DNA of 64,000 bases from a virus. Below the pieces are notes generated by a model that was not told the origin of the DNA, did not search any database, and saw nothing but the letters and a program-made list of their open reading frames with translations. Of the stretch, positions 32,462 to 40,824 are shown one piece after another; positions within the stretch are counted from its first letter, which is position 1, and each line of letters opens with the position of its first letter. The stretch is from the IMG/VR virus record IMGVR_UViG_3300036715_002535, positions 1 through 64,000 of that record. One strand, written 5' to 3'. The translations under genes and the position numbers were made by a program.

Positions 32462-34072
32462 ATGAAAAATCTGTTCCTCGCACTTTCCATCATCGCCCTC
32501 ATCGCCTGCGGCGGAGGCGGTGGATCCACCCCTACCCCGACTCCCACGCCTACCCCGACCAAGGTTGGGGTGTTCCGCTTGCCCAAGGGAACCCCTTCGG
32601 CTTCCGTGCAGGCCAAGGAAAACGCCTACGTCGCTGCGGCCTCGGGCAATACTTCCATCCAGATGACCTACCCTCGGAAGAACCACAAGTCGGCTCTGCT
32701 CAAGCAGGGTCAGGTCCTTCTCCTGGGCGGCGAGTTCATCCTTCCTCCTGCTGGGTACGTGGGTGCCGGTCAGTACGAGGACAAGAGCTACGGAGACATC
32801 TTCGACAGCAAGACCGAGCTGTTCCATCCTTCCGCGGCCACCTTCGCCCTGAAGTACGTGTACGATCACGATACCTCCTTCGCAATGATCCCCCTTCCGG
32901 ATGGCCGGGTTGTCCTGGCGGGTGGTTCCAGCGTTCAGAATGGGGCCTACCAGAAAAATGGGTCCAACTCCATCGAGATCTACGATCCCTCGAGCGATAC
33001 TGCAACCGAGCTGACCAACGTGCTTCCGGATACAATCTGGAGTGTGGAGTCCGGCTACTACCTGAACGCTCACCAGGTGCTCCTGAATGGGTTGAAGAAG
33101 GCCAACTCGGATGAGTTCCTGACCTACTCCCTCCTGTTCGACCTCGACAGCCATAACGCAGTAACCAACGTCACCATGATCGACAATCCCTACACCTACG
33201 CGGATGGCATGAGCTTCCAGGATTCCAATGGGGATGTCTACTTCCTAGGCGGTCGGAAGTGGGATGCCTCAACCACCTACAGTGACATCGTGATGATCAG
33301 CGCTTCGGATGTCCATGCGGGTCGCGGCGCCTTCAATCGGGTCGGCAACCTCCTCACTCCCAAGTACGGCGCCGGCATTGTGGTCCTCAACAACAAGGAG
33401 GTAGGCATCTATGGTGGCTACCAGATTCAGTCTGGAACCGTCACGCGCTACGCTGAGGTTGAGGTCCTGAATACCAAGACCATGACTTCCACTTCCAAGA
33501 GTGCCCTCCTCTCCCAGGTGGGTTGGCTCACTTCCGTCCTGCTCCAGGGTGATGGCTATACCTTCCACGCTGGCGGTGTTGATGCTACCGGATTCACTGC
33601 CAACGCGGAATACGTCCACAATGCCGAGAAGAATATTTCTGGCTCGACTGGCACCATGGTGGAACCTCGCCGCTTCCATAACGTGGTCGCTCTGAACAAT
33701 GGTCAGGTGCTCATTACTGGTGGAGAAACCCAGCTGAACAACTCCAATGGGGTGGTCAGTCTGAAGAAGACCGCCGAGCTCTACGATCCCCAGTCCAAGC
33801 TCTACATCACCTTCCCCACCGACCAGATCCAGCAGAACACTACCACCCAGTTCCTTTGCGATGGTCAGCTGAACACCAATATCAACTGGTCAGTCGTTCG
33901 CGAGGATGGAGTCACCACTGGTAACGGTACGGGCACCATCGACACCAACGGCCTCTATACCGCTCCCTCGTCCGTGAGCCAGGACCGAGTGATTGTGGTG
34001 ACCGCCGCCCTCAAGGATGGTTCGTCTTCGGCTTCCATCCGCATCAAGCTGCTGGCCCCTGTCACCCTGTAA
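32462..34072 (+). CDS. Kelch-like beta-propeller lipoprotein (536 aa)
   Basis: ATG 32462 with AAAGGAG. The signal peptide MKNLFLALSIIALIAC ends in a lipobox (IALIAC) and is followed by GGGGGS and a Thr-Pro repeat linker. At least six kelch-type blades follow: GQVLLLGGEF, DGRVVLAGGSS, GDVYFLGGRK, KEVGIYGGYQ, YTFHAGGVD, GQVLITGGET. The C-terminal domain (about 450-536) is Ig-like (GTIDTNGLYTAPSS). It should be exported and lipid-anchored to the cell envelope, which for a phage suggests a receptor-masking or host-surface function. Its codons are more GC-rich than average. Confidence 0.8.
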   Translation: MKNLFLALSIIALIACGGGGGSTPTPTPTPTPTKVGVFRLPKGTPSASVQAKENAYVAAASGNTSIQMTYPRKNHKSALLKQGQVLLLGGEFILPPAGYVGAGQYEDKSYGDIFDSKTELFHPSAATFALKYVYDHDTSFAMIPLPDGRVVLAGGSSVQNGAYQKNGSNSIEIYDPSSDTATELTNVLPDTIWSVESGYYLNAHQVLLNGLKKANSDEFLTYSLLFDLDSHNAVTNVTMIDNPYTYADGMSFQDSNGDVYFLGGRKWDASTTYSDIVMISASDVHAGRGAFNRVGNLLTPKYGAGIVVLNNKEVGIYGGYQIQSGTVTRYAEVEVLNTKTMTSTSKSALLSQVGWLTSVLLQGDGYTFHAGGVDATGFTANAEYVHNAEKNISGSTGTMVEPRRFHNVVALNNGQVLITGGETQLNNSNGVVSLKKTAELYDPQSKLYITFPTDQIQQNTTTQFLCDGQLNTNINWSVVREDGVTTGNGTGTIDTNGLYTAPSSVSQDRVIVVTAALKDGSSSASIRIKLLAPVTL

Positions 34073-34093
34073 GACCCAGTTCCACAAAATATG

Positions 34094-34124
34094 CCCTTGA
34101 CATTTAAACCGTCAAGGGCATATT
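34094..34124 (+). promoter_or_regulatory. Dyad promoter-operator giving a near-leaderless start
   Basis: TTGACA 34097-34102, CATATT 34119-34124, spacer 16. Arms CCCTTGACA and CGTCAAGGG. The ATG at 34130 lies 5 bases after the -10 box. Confidence 0.85.
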
Positions 34125-34129
34125 TAATT

Positions 34130-35530
34130 ATGGTGAAATTAGAGAACGTCCAACCAGTCCTTGAAGCCATCCGGAACGCGGGTGGCATTCCTATGATCGT
34201 TGGCGGATTCGTTCGCGACCACGTGCTTGGAATAGACTCCAAAGACATCGATATCGAGGTTTACAAAATGACCTCGGACCAGCTTGCCGCCGTTTTAAGC
34301 CGGCATGGGAAGTCGGAAACCGTTGGTGCCTCATATGGGGTCATGAAGCTTTGGATGGATGGGCAGGACTACGACTTCACCCTTCCTCGGCGCGACAACA
34401 AGTGTGGTAGGAACCACAAGGACTTCACGGTCGAGATCGATCCAAATATGACATTCGAGGAGGCAGCTTCTCGACGGGACTTTACCTTCAATTCAATCTC
34501 CATGTGCCCCTTTGCCATGCGGGTCGAAGATCCTTTCAATGGCCTGGAGGATTTGGAGAAGGGTCTCATCCGTCATACTTCCATGGCCTTCGTTGAGGAC
34601 CCTCTTCGGGTTCTTCGTGGCATGCAGTTTGCTGGTCGGTTCGATTTCGAGGTGACTTCTGAAACTTCGAAACTCTGCCAGTCCATGTTCGATACCTACG
34701 ACGCTCTTGCCAAGGAGCGGGTGTGGGTCGAATGGGAAAAGTGGGCGACCAAGTCCATCAAGCCTTCCGCTGGAATTCGCTTCCTTGATCAGACTGGCTG
34801 GTTGAAGCACTTCCCTCAGATCGAAGCGCTCAAGGGTATCCCGCAGGATCCCATCTGGCACCCTGAAGGCGATGTCTTTGTGCACACCATGCACGTTGTG
34901 GATGCTGCAGCTCAGATCGCAAAGGACTTCGTTCCGGAAGAGCGCCTCATCACAGTCATGGCGGCTCTCTGCCACGACTTTGGAAAGGTCACCAACACCG
35001 CCTACTTCGGCAAGTTCTCAACCCGCGCTGATGGCACCCAGTTTGAGGTCGAAGGACCTCGTTTCCGTAGTCATGGGCACGAAGCTGCCGGTGAGGATCC
35101 CACTAAGGTGTTCCTCGAAGGTATCGGCGCTCCTCAGCACCTCATCGCAAAGATCGTCCCCCTCGTTACCAACCATCTGGCTCACTGCACCTTCCAAGGT
35201 GAAGCGCCTACTCCTCGGTCTGTTCGCCGGTTGGCCGTTCGACTTCATCCGGCTACCATCGATCAGCTCATCCCTGTCATCCACGCGGATGCCGCTGGGC
35301 GTCCACCCCTTTCGCAGGAACTCCCTACTACGGCAGTCCAGCTCCAGGAGATGGCAAAGCATGTAAGGGTCGCAGATGGTCAGCCGAAGCCGATCGTGAT
35401 GGGACGAGATCTCATCAAGGCCGGTATCAGGCCTGGACCTGAAATGGGACAGATCCTCTCCAAGTTGTACGAGTTGCAGCTTGATGGTGCCTTCGATAAC
35501 GTAGAAGACGGACTGACCTACGTTAAATAA
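34130..35530 (+). CDS. CCA-adding/poly(A) polymerase-like nucleotidyltransferase with HD domain (466 aa)
   Basis: The N-terminal nucleotidyltransferase has GGFVRDHVLG and DIDIEVY (metal-binding DxD), then RRDFTFNSI and EDPLRVLRGMQFAGRF, all class II tRNA nucleotidyltransferase motifs. The C-terminal part carries an HD phosphohydrolase motif (ALCHDFGKV). The overall size fits the multifunctional bacterial CCA enzyme. Role: repair or completion of tRNA 3' CCA ends, useful when host tRNAs are cleaved in defence. The ATG 34130 has no ribosome site and would be almost leaderless. Confidence 0.88.
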   Translation: MVKLENVQPVLEAIRNAGGIPMIVGGFVRDHVLGIDSKDIDIEVYKMTSDQLAAVLSRHGKSETVGASYGVMKLWMDGQDYDFTLPRRDNKCGRNHKDFTVEIDPNMTFEEAASRRDFTFNSISMCPFAMRVEDPFNGLEDLEKGLIRHTSMAFVEDPLRVLRGMQFAGRFDFEVTSETSKLCQSMFDTYDALAKERVWVEWEKWATKSIKPSAGIRFLDQTGWLKHFPQIEALKGIPQDPIWHPEGDVFVHTMHVVDAAAQIAKDFVPEERLITVMAALCHDFGKVTNTAYFGKFSTRADGTQFEVEGPRFRSHGHEAAGEDPTKVFLEGIGAPQHLIAKIVPLVTNHLAHCTFQGEAPTPRSVRRLAVRLHPATIDQLIPVIHADAAGRPPLSQELPTTAVQLQEMAKHVRVADGQPKPIVMGRDLIKAGIRPGPEMGQILSKLYELQLDGAFDNVEDGLTYVK

Positions 35531-35568
35531 TTTGAAGGTAACGTAGAATATGAAAGGGAGGTCCTCGA

Positions 35569-35901
35569 ATGGTAAGAACTGCTGAAGACTTCAAAAAAGC
35601 TTACAACAGATTTAAAGCTCTAAGGGACCAGAACGGATTCGAGTCCTGGTGGTCCATGTACGAAATTCCGGATATGAATTCTGTTGCATTTCCGGGAAAG
35701 TACAAAGTAGCCTACGTGGATCACTGGGGAGGAAGCCCTCCGGATTCTATCTTGGTTGAAAATCCAACTTGGATGGATCTCTGGAAGGCAGCGGATACGC
35801 TAATCAAAAAATCTGGAGATGCCCACCACATCTTCATAGAAGATTTTCGGCCCGAGGTGAAAGACAATGGTAACTTCCTCTTTCTAGTGACGGGGAGCTG
35901 A
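35569..35901 (+). CDS. Hypothetical protein (110 aa)
   Basis: Not recognised. ATG 35569 with GGGAGG upstream. Aromatic-rich (WWSMYEIPD, VDHWGGSPPD). First of a run of five tightly packed small genes leading to the SMR-like transporter. Confidence 0.6.
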   Translation: MVRTAEDFKKAYNRFKALRDQNGFESWWSMYEIPDMNSVAFPGKYKVAYVDHWGGSPPDSILVENPTWMDLWKAADTLIKKSGDAHHIFIEDFRPEVKDNGNFLFLVTGS

Positions 35902-35902
35902 G

Positions 35903-36103
35903 GTGAAATTCAAAGTTGTAGGAACTCGGAAGGTTGGAACTTGGGTAGTTCACCATGGCCCCATGAACATCGACAAGTTCAAGTCTGCAATGGATTCTAT
36001 CTTCGAAGAGTTCAAGAAGGAACACGAAGACAAGGAACTCTCATTCGATGACTGGATGCTCCGGTTTGAGAAGTGGCTCCGCAAGGAGGGACTTCTCCAG
36101 TGA
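35903..36103 (+). CDS. Hypothetical protein (66 aa) with MKFKVV N-terminus
   Basis: Not recognised. GTG start; MKFKVVGTRKVGTW at the N-terminus (recurrent motif), then an acidic helix and a basic C-terminal helix. It ends overlapping GTG 36100. Confidence 0.55.
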   Translation: MKFKVVGTRKVGTWVVHHGPMNIDKFKSAMDSIFEEFKKEHEDKELSFDDWMLRFEKWLRKEGLLQ

Positions 36104-36489
36104 AGCTTCGAATCGTCGCCAACCTCAAAAAGTCCACAGCGGAAATCCAATACGACTATATTGGTGGACCAAATGATGGCGACTGGATCTTCGATGTGGT
36201 TGATTCCCATCTCGAGGGTGGTTACGAAGTACCTGCCAGATTGCACGGTCACCCGGATTCCTGGGCACCTGCAGAAGGTAAAAATCCAACGGTTGATGCA
36301 ACTCTTCACCTTTGGGTGTGGCCTGAAGAGAAGCAGAACGTAGAGCCGGACCCCAACCGTCCAGATTACGTGATTGAAATCAAAGACGATCGAATCGTTC
36401 CAGATCGCGGTAAATATTACCCTAAAGGTGTGGAAGACTTTATCTACGAAACGATCATTCCAGGAATCATTCAAAAGGGTCTTCGATGA
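36100..36489 (+). CDS. Hypothetical protein (129 aa) with MKLRIVANLKK N-terminus
   Basis: Not recognised. GTG 36100 overlaps the previous stop; AAGGAGGG lies ten bases upstream. The start MKLRIVANLKKSTAEI is the clearest example of the recurrent N-terminal motif. The rest is mixed with an acidic middle. It overlaps the next ATG. Confidence 0.6.
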   Translation: MKLRIVANLKKSTAEIQYDYIGGPNDGDWIFDVVDSHLEGGYEVPARLHGHPDSWAPAEGKNPTVDATLHLWVWPEEKQNVEPDPNRPDYVIEIKDDRIVPDRGKYYPKGVEDFIYETIIPGIIQKGLR

Positions 36490-36836
36490 AACTCCACATC
36501 AAAGCCAAGTACGTAGCCAAGTCCCCTCGCAAGCCCAAGTGGGACCCTTCGATCAAGCACAAGAAGGAAACCAAGGTCATCCTACCTGACATCCAGATCA
36601 AGGGGATCTACCAGGACCTCGTGGCCGATGTGGTGCTGGATCCAACCTCCGGCGGTTACGATGCCGTGGTGGAGATCATGGGCACCAAGGTCAAGGGCTG
36701 GGGACTGAAGATCAAAGACGCGCAGAAGGCTCTGATCGAGAACGTTGAAGAGCTTTCGAAAGAGCTGGGTTGGGACAAGGCTCCCACGACTGCTGGAATG
36801 AAGGGCATCACCATCATCTTCCGCTACCACGAGTGA
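36486..36836 (+). CDS. Hypothetical protein (116 aa) with MKLHIKAKY N-terminus
   Basis: Not recognised. It is coupled by ATGA to the previous gene. The start MKLHIKAKYVAKSPRK belongs to the recurrent motif. Residues 60-115 are a compact alpha/beta domain. It overlaps the SMR-like gene by GTGA. Confidence 0.6.
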   Translation: MKLHIKAKYVAKSPRKPKWDPSIKHKKETKVILPDIQIKGIYQDLVADVVLDPTSGGYDAVVEIMGTKVKGWGLKIKDAQKALIENVEELSKELGWDKAPTTAGMKGITIIFRYHE

Positions 36837-37144
36837 TCCGCTGGTTCTGGCTTCTACTTGCAACGGCTCTTGAGGTCTTCGCAGATTATCTTTTGAAGCG
36901 TTGGTCTCTGGGAGCTGGAACCAAGTTTGCGATCTCTGGTTTCCTAATCTACGGAATCGGCGGTATCGGTTGGGGTTACTTGCTGCGGCATGAAACTCTT
37001 CAACGTGCCATTGTTCTGTTCGTTGCTGTAAACGTATTCGCGGTCATTGTAATGGGCCACTACGTCTTTGGCGAACGTATGTCGATCAAGGAGCTTGCTG
37101 CCGCCATTCTGGTAGTCCTAGCGGTAGCTTTGACAGAATATTAA
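36833..37144 (+). CDS. Small multidrug resistance (SMR)-like membrane protein (103 aa)
   Basis: Four hydrophobic segments. The first carries the hallmark Glu (LLLATALEVFADYLLK), the conserved site of proton/substrate exchange in SMR transporters. The last segment (LAAAILVVLAVALTEY) fits SMR C-terminal helices. GTG 36833 overlaps the preceding stop. SMR proteins pump cationic compounds or guanidinium; alternatively it may be an EamA-type fragment or a non-transport membrane protein. Confidence 0.6.
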   Translation: MIRWFWLLLATALEVFADYLLKRWSLGAGTKFAISGFLIYGIGGIGWGYLLRHETLQRAIVLFVAVNVFAVIVMGHYVFGERMSIKELAAAILVVLAVALTEY

Positions 37145-37157
37145 TTCTTCGGAATTG

Positions 37158-37188
37158 CCCTTGACATTTTTATTGTCAAGGGTATATT
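37158..37188 (+). promoter_or_regulatory. Dyad promoter-operator, perfect arms
   Basis: TTGACA 37161-37166, TATATT 37183-37188, spacer 16. Arms CCCTTGACA and TGTCAAGGG are exact reverse complements separated by 7 bases. Confidence 0.93.
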
Positions 37189-37205
37189 TTTATCTGGAGG
37201 GTTTA

Positions 37206-37436
37206 ATGTTCCGAAACGTTCCCAGGAAGCAAGGACAGAAGACGCCCAAGCCGAATCGGGATCCTCTCCGCGCCATCGTTGGTCGGGAGATGAGGGAACT
37301 GAGCCCTGGTGGAACGAGCGTACCCCATGAGATCCTTGAGTGTGGGCATGCTCAGCTCCCTGTCGAGGACTTCATTGGTAAGACCAATGCCGTGCGGCGC
37401 CGTTGCTGGCAGTGTGGGAGAAACGATGGGAAGTAG
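37206..37436 (+). CDS. Small zinc-ribbon-like protein (76 aa)
   Basis: ATG 37206 with CTGGAGG upstream. Basic, with Cys/His pairs ECGHAQL and RRRCWQCGRN, which could form a zinc site with one further ligand. Overlaps the next gene by 11 bases. Function unknown. Confidence 0.6.
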   Translation: MFRNVPRKQGQKTPKPNRDPLRAIVGREMRELSPGGTSVPHEILECGHAQLPVEDFIGKTNAVRRRCWQCGRNDGK

Positions 37437-37683
37437 GGTCATCGAACTCTCCGAAAAAGATAAGATCCGCATCTGCCGGGACCATCTCAGCAAGCTTGCA
37501 ATGATTCACCTGCGCCGTATGGAGAAGCAGTGCGGAATTGCTGACGATGAATTGCTTTCCAAGAAGTGCTATTTCTTTTACAAGGTCTCGGATCTGATCG
37601 AAACCAATTCGGAGCTTCGTAAGAGGGTTTTCAAGAAAGCCTTGGCGAAGCGCCTTTCCGATTCCTGTTACATTGACTACTGA
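37426..37683 (+). CDS. Hypothetical basic helical protein (85 aa)
   Basis: Not recognised. I chose ATG 37426 with GGGAG five bases upstream. The sequence is mostly helical and contains IRICRDHLSKLAMIHLRRME. It ends 8 bases before the next GTG. Confidence 0.55.
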   Translation: MGSRVIELSEKDKIRICRDHLSKLAMIHLRRMEKQCGIADDELLSKKCYFFYKVSDLIETNSELRKRVFKKALAKRLSDSCYIDY

Positions 37684-37690
37684 GGTCACC

Positions 37691-38326
37691 GTGAAACTTC
37701 TCGGCAACGGAATCTTCTCCTGGGGAGCGGAGGAGCGGAGGAGTAACCGCTATGGGTCATTCAACCTCTGTAGTGAGTCCTACAAGGGAGAGACCCCTGG
37801 CAAGGCGCCAGAGTTCACCTCGGATCTCCACCGCCTCGTCCACAAGCGGGTGAAGCTGATGGTTCGGGTCACCGAAACTCGGCAGAGCGGTCACGTTGGG
37901 GACCTGGCCCTGAGGATCAAGCCCACGACTCCTGAGGTCGGCCAAGAGTTCATCCTGGGCGTGGGCATTCTTCAGCTCGAGCCTTGCTCCTGGGATTCCC
38001 TTTCCAGTATCGCCCTGATTCCCAAGGACCGACGATCTGATCTGTGGATCGATCCCAGGATCCTCTACCAGATCCATGATCAAACTGTCGAGCTCTACGG
38101 GGAAGAGACCGAAGAGGATTTCCACGAAGCTCCTGGGATCGAATTTGAAGAGGGTGCTATCTCTCTTGGCGAGATCGGAATTCAGGCCAAGAAGATCTGT
38201 GCCATTTCAATTCCACCCAAGATCAAGGAAATGGGTCGGGGTATGCTTGCCGTCACCTATGAAGCACCTGCCGAAGGAACCAAGATGAGGAAGGCTTCAG
38301 ATGGCCGAATCACTTGGGAACCTTAG
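37691..38326 (+). CDS. Hypothetical protein (211 aa)
   Basis: Not recognised. GTG 37691 with GAGGT upstream (MKLLGNGIFSWG); the preceding codons overlap the previous gene. It is beta-rich with acidic segments, and the C-terminus is basic. Confidence 0.5.
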   Translation: MKLLGNGIFSWGAEERRSNRYGSFNLCSESYKGETPGKAPEFTSDLHRLVHKRVKLMVRVTETRQSGHVGDLALRIKPTTPEVGQEFILGVGILQLEPCSWDSLSSIALIPKDRRSDLWIDPRILYQIHDQTVELYGEETEEDFHEAPGIEFEEGAISLGEIGIQAKKICAISIPPKIKEMGRGMLAVTYEAPAEGTKMRKASDGRITWEP

Positions 38327-38627
38327 TAAATTCTTCAACACCCGGTTATCTAAAGTGCCAGAAACTGGCAATTCTACTTACGAGGTCACAGTGAGACTTC
38401 TTTGCGTTCTACAAGGTCATCGGTTTGAGACCCTCCGAGAAGAATGGATCAAGCCAGAAGATCCCAAGGGATTTACCTCCCTCCTTCGGTTCGATGAGTG
38501 CCGCCATTGCCACGATGTGCGAGCGACCATCACCCACCCCGAAGATCACAAGTCACGCTGGAGCATCGCCAACCGCGTGGATCATCGCACCATGACCGAC
38601 GACGAGAAGGGAATGGCACCAGCATGA
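38301..38627 (+). CDS. Hypothetical protein with CxxC (108 aa; possible shorter form from 38391)
   Basis: Not recognised. ATG 38301 overlaps the previous gene. A GTG at 38391 is preceded by GAGGTCACA, almost identical to the region before GTG 37691, and gives MRLLCVLQ. This could be the true start (78 aa). A DECRHCHDVRATITH motif suggests a metal site. Confidence 0.5.
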   Translation: MAESLGNLSKFFNTRLSKVPETGNSTYEVTVRLLCVLQGHRFETLREEWIKPEDPKGFTSLLRFDECRHCHDVRATITHPEDHKSRWSIANRVDHRTMTDDEKGMAPA

Positions 38628-38842
38628 CACGAGCAGAGAAGGTCGCGGAGCTCCTGGGTTTGGAGCACGGATTCCACTACTCCCACATCATTGGAGATGT
38701 CATCTGTGGTGTGAAGACTGATGGTGAACCCTTAGTCAAGGATCCCAAGATCTACGACTGGCTTGGAAAGAACAAGCTGAAGCTCCAGATTACCTGCCCA
38801 CGTATCGGCTTCGAGAACATTACGGTCGAAGACGATAAATAG
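38624..38842 (+). CDS. Hypothetical protein (72 aa)
   Basis: Not recognised. ATGA overlap with the previous gene. Compact alpha/beta (MTRAEKVAELLGLEHGF, then ITCPRIGFENITV). Its stop is directly followed by the next promoter-operator. Confidence 0.6.
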   Translation: MTRAEKVAELLGLEHGFHYSHIIGDVICGVKTDGEPLVKDPKIYDWLGKNKLKLQITCPRIGFENITVEDDK

Positions 38843-38873
38843 CCCTTGACATTTTAATCGTCAAGGGTATATT
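38843..38873 (+). promoter_or_regulatory. Dyad promoter-operator
   Basis: TTGACA 38846-38851, TATATT 38868-38873, spacer 16. Arms CCCTTGACA and CGTCAAGGG. It starts one base after a stop codon. Confidence 0.92.
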
Positions 38874-38892
38874 AGTGGGAAGGAGGTAATCC

Positions 38893-39045
38893 ATGCGTTT
38901 CCTTTTCACTCTCTTGCTGATGGCAGCTTGCACAGTCGCCGGTTACCAGTACGGAGTCAATCCCAAGTTCAATCAGAAGGTTCGCGAGAACGCTTACAAG
39001 GCCAAGGTCGCAACCAAGGCCAGCATCGACAAGATCTTCTCATGA
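38893..39045 (+). CDS. Small lipoprotein (50 aa)
   Basis: ATG 38893 with AAGGAGG upstream. MRFLFTLLLMAAC is a signal peptide with a lipobox ending at Cys13, leaving a mature peptide of 38 residues that is basic and helical (NQKVRENAYKAKVATKA). First gene after a strong operator-promoter. It may act at the inner or outer membrane, perhaps in exclusion or lysis; unknown. Confidence 0.7.
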   Translation: MRFLFTLLLMAACTVAGYQYGVNPKFNQKVRENAYKAKVATKASIDKIFS

Positions 39046-39284
39046 CCGCAAAAGAAGAATTCGCAAAGAAGTTCGGGATCACCCACCCATTCGTGCTGTC
39101 TCAGAAGAGCCGGTGCGATGAATGCAGTTTCTGGCGGGAGAACTACGAACCTGGCACTCAGTGCGCCGAAGGGCACCAACCCCGCTTCTACAAGCGTGGG
39201 ATGCTCAAGCCCGGTTGCATGAGGGTCTGCGAAGACTTCGATCCGATTAATCCGCCTGAAGGCGCCATCGTACATCCCATCTGA
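39042..39284 (+). CDS. Cys-rich hypothetical protein (80 aa)
   Basis: ATGA overlap with the lipoprotein gene. Cys/His ligands: CDECSFW, GTQCAEGH, PGCMRVCEDF, suggesting two metal sites. Function unknown. Confidence 0.6.
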   Translation: MTAKEEFAKKFGITHPFVLSQKSRCDECSFWRENYEPGTQCAEGHQPRFYKRGMLKPGCMRVCEDFDPINPPEGAIVHPI

Positions 39285-39291
39285 GGTTCCC

Positions 39292-39609
39292 ATGCGTCTT
39301 GCAAGTCCTTCCACCAAGTGGTTCCGCAAGTGGACAAAGAAGCATCTTTCCTGTGGTGGTGGGTTCCGCTCACGGCAGGAGAGACAGGATCTCATGTTCC
39401 GCGCTGCCGAACTCTATCGTTTGGGTTCGACTCCTGAGGCTGCAGGCAACGCGACTGCCAAAGAGCAGTTGCTAAGAGTGGCCTACGATGTCGCACAGCT
39501 TCGTGGAAGTCTCTACTTCGGCAAGAAGAACTGGTCGATGGCGAAGTGGAATGAGATCCCCTATCGTGGGGACATGATTCAGTCACAACTCCCGGGGTTG
39601 GAATGCTGA
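39292..39609 (+). CDS. Hypothetical basic protein (105 aa)
   Basis: Not recognised. ATG 39292 with AGGTTCC upstream. Strongly basic at the N-terminus (WFRKWTKKHLSCGG), then helical with AAELYRLGSTPEAAGNA. It may bind nucleic acid. It overlaps the next gene by 7 bases. Confidence 0.5.
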   Translation: MRLASPSTKWFRKWTKKHLSCGGGFRSRQERQDLMFRAAELYRLGSTPEAAGNATAKEQLLRVAYDVAQLRGSLYFGKKNWSMAKWNEIPYRGDMIQSQLPGLEC

Positions 39610-40064
39610 AGAACGTAACATCTATCAATCCAGAAACCATGAACTTGCTGAATAAGCAAGTCCTGATCACAACGAATCGCAACTCGAAGTACATCGGGAA
39701 GTTGGTTCGCTTGGGGAAAGAGAAGTTCGTCCTCATGAAGGTCACTGGTCTTTCTAAGGCCGGCACCTACAAGTTCATGGAAAGCAATAACCGATCTGGG
39801 AAACGGGAATTCAACTATTCCAGCACCATCGGAATGGTAGATGCCACGAACTACAAGGAACCTGAGTACGAAATCTTAGGCCGTCCAGTCGATCGTGCCG
39901 ACGCCTGCAAGATTCTTCGAGTGCGAGATCCGGAATTGATCGTCTTCCGTCACCTTCTGGAATGCGATTCCCCTGAGCAGTTCTTCGAAGATAACAAAAA
40001 TCTGGAACCGCAAATCTGGTTCGATACCCTGCGGTTCGTATTCATTCCAGTCAAGAGGTCGTAA
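39603..40064 (+). CDS. Hypothetical protein (153 aa)
   Basis: Not recognised. The N-terminal half is a small beta domain (LITTNRNSKYIGKLVRLGKE), similar in feel to SH3/Sm-like folds. The C-terminal half is helical with WFDTLRFVFIPVK. Its last base is the first base of the next ATG (TAATG). Confidence 0.5.
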   Translation: MLKNVTSINPETMNLLNKQVLITTNRNSKYIGKLVRLGKEKFVLMKVTGLSKAGTYKFMESNNRSGKREFNYSSTIGMVDATNYKEPEYEILGRPVDRADACKILRVRDPELIVFRHLLECDSPEQFFEDNKNLEPQIWFDTLRFVFIPVKRS

Positions 40065-40756
40065 TGCCCCTTCAGAAATTTTTCAATCTGGGTCTCCCCA
40101 AGTGGCCGTGCCTGGTCGTCGTGGGTTCGAAAGTCACCAAGGAACAGGCACAAGAGATCCTCGTTCGTACCGACAGCTGGCGCTTCATGTCAAACGACAA
40201 GGCGCTGGAGAAAGACCTTCATACTCTCGCAGGTCTTTCAGAGCCCTGGGAACCGGAACGGACACTCGCAGAGAGTCAAGCTGCCTGGGAAAAGGACGAA
40301 GAGGTCAAGAAGGTCCATGGAGTCCTGGAGCTCGAGTACCTGACCAACTCCCAGATCGTTTCCTGCTACGTGGGTGGTCCGCATGGCTGGTGCAACTGGG
40401 AAGGTGACATCTTCTGCAACAACTTCAACATTGGCAAGTGGCCTTCTACCGAAGAGGTCTACAACGAATGGTGCCTCATCGCCAAGACCTTCCCTTACCT
40501 GGATCTGCGTTGCCAGCTCATGAATGCGGAGTCCTGCGAAGAGGATCTTCGGCCGGTGATCGAGTACGTGGTGAAAGATGGCAAGGTCGAGATGCTGATT
40601 CCGACCAAGACAATCACAATTCCGGTTTCTCCAAACTTCGAAGAGCAGGCAATGAAGATTGCCTACATGTCCTCCAGAACGAGGGAGTTCGGTTGCACGA
40701 TGAGCGACTTCGCAACTGCCCTGGCTTTGACCCGTTTAAAGGTTTCGGAAGCCTAG
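40064..40756 (+). CDS. Hypothetical protein (230 aa)
   Basis: Not recognised. Start ATG 40064. The central segment is rich in Trp and Cys (CYVGGPHGWCNWEGDIFC). Residues 190-220 are helical. It may bind metal or nucleic acid; no family match by eye. Confidence 0.55.
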   Translation: MPLQKFFNLGLPKWPCLVVVGSKVTKEQAQEILVRTDSWRFMSNDKALEKDLHTLAGLSEPWEPERTLAESQAAWEKDEEVKKVHGVLELEYLTNSQIVSCYVGGPHGWCNWEGDIFCNNFNIGKWPSTEEVYNEWCLIAKTFPYLDLRCQLMNAESCEEDLRPVIEYVVKDGKVEMLIPTKTITIPVSPNFEEQAMKIAYMSSRTREFGCTMSDFATALALTRLKVSEA

Positions 40757-40764
40757 GGTCTACC

Positions 40765-40824
40765 ATGGTATGTTTCGCACTCAAAGCGGTCCCTACCGGC
40801 GAAAAACGTGGAGTATGGGCATGA
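40765..40824 (+). CDS. Possible 19-residue peptide
   Basis: ATG 40765 to TGA 40824 encodes MVCFALKAVPTGEKRGVWA and overlaps the next ATG by ATGA. AGGG lies upstream. Such tight coupling suggests it may be translated, but it is short. Confidence 0.35.
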   Translation: MVCFALKAVPTGEKRGVWA

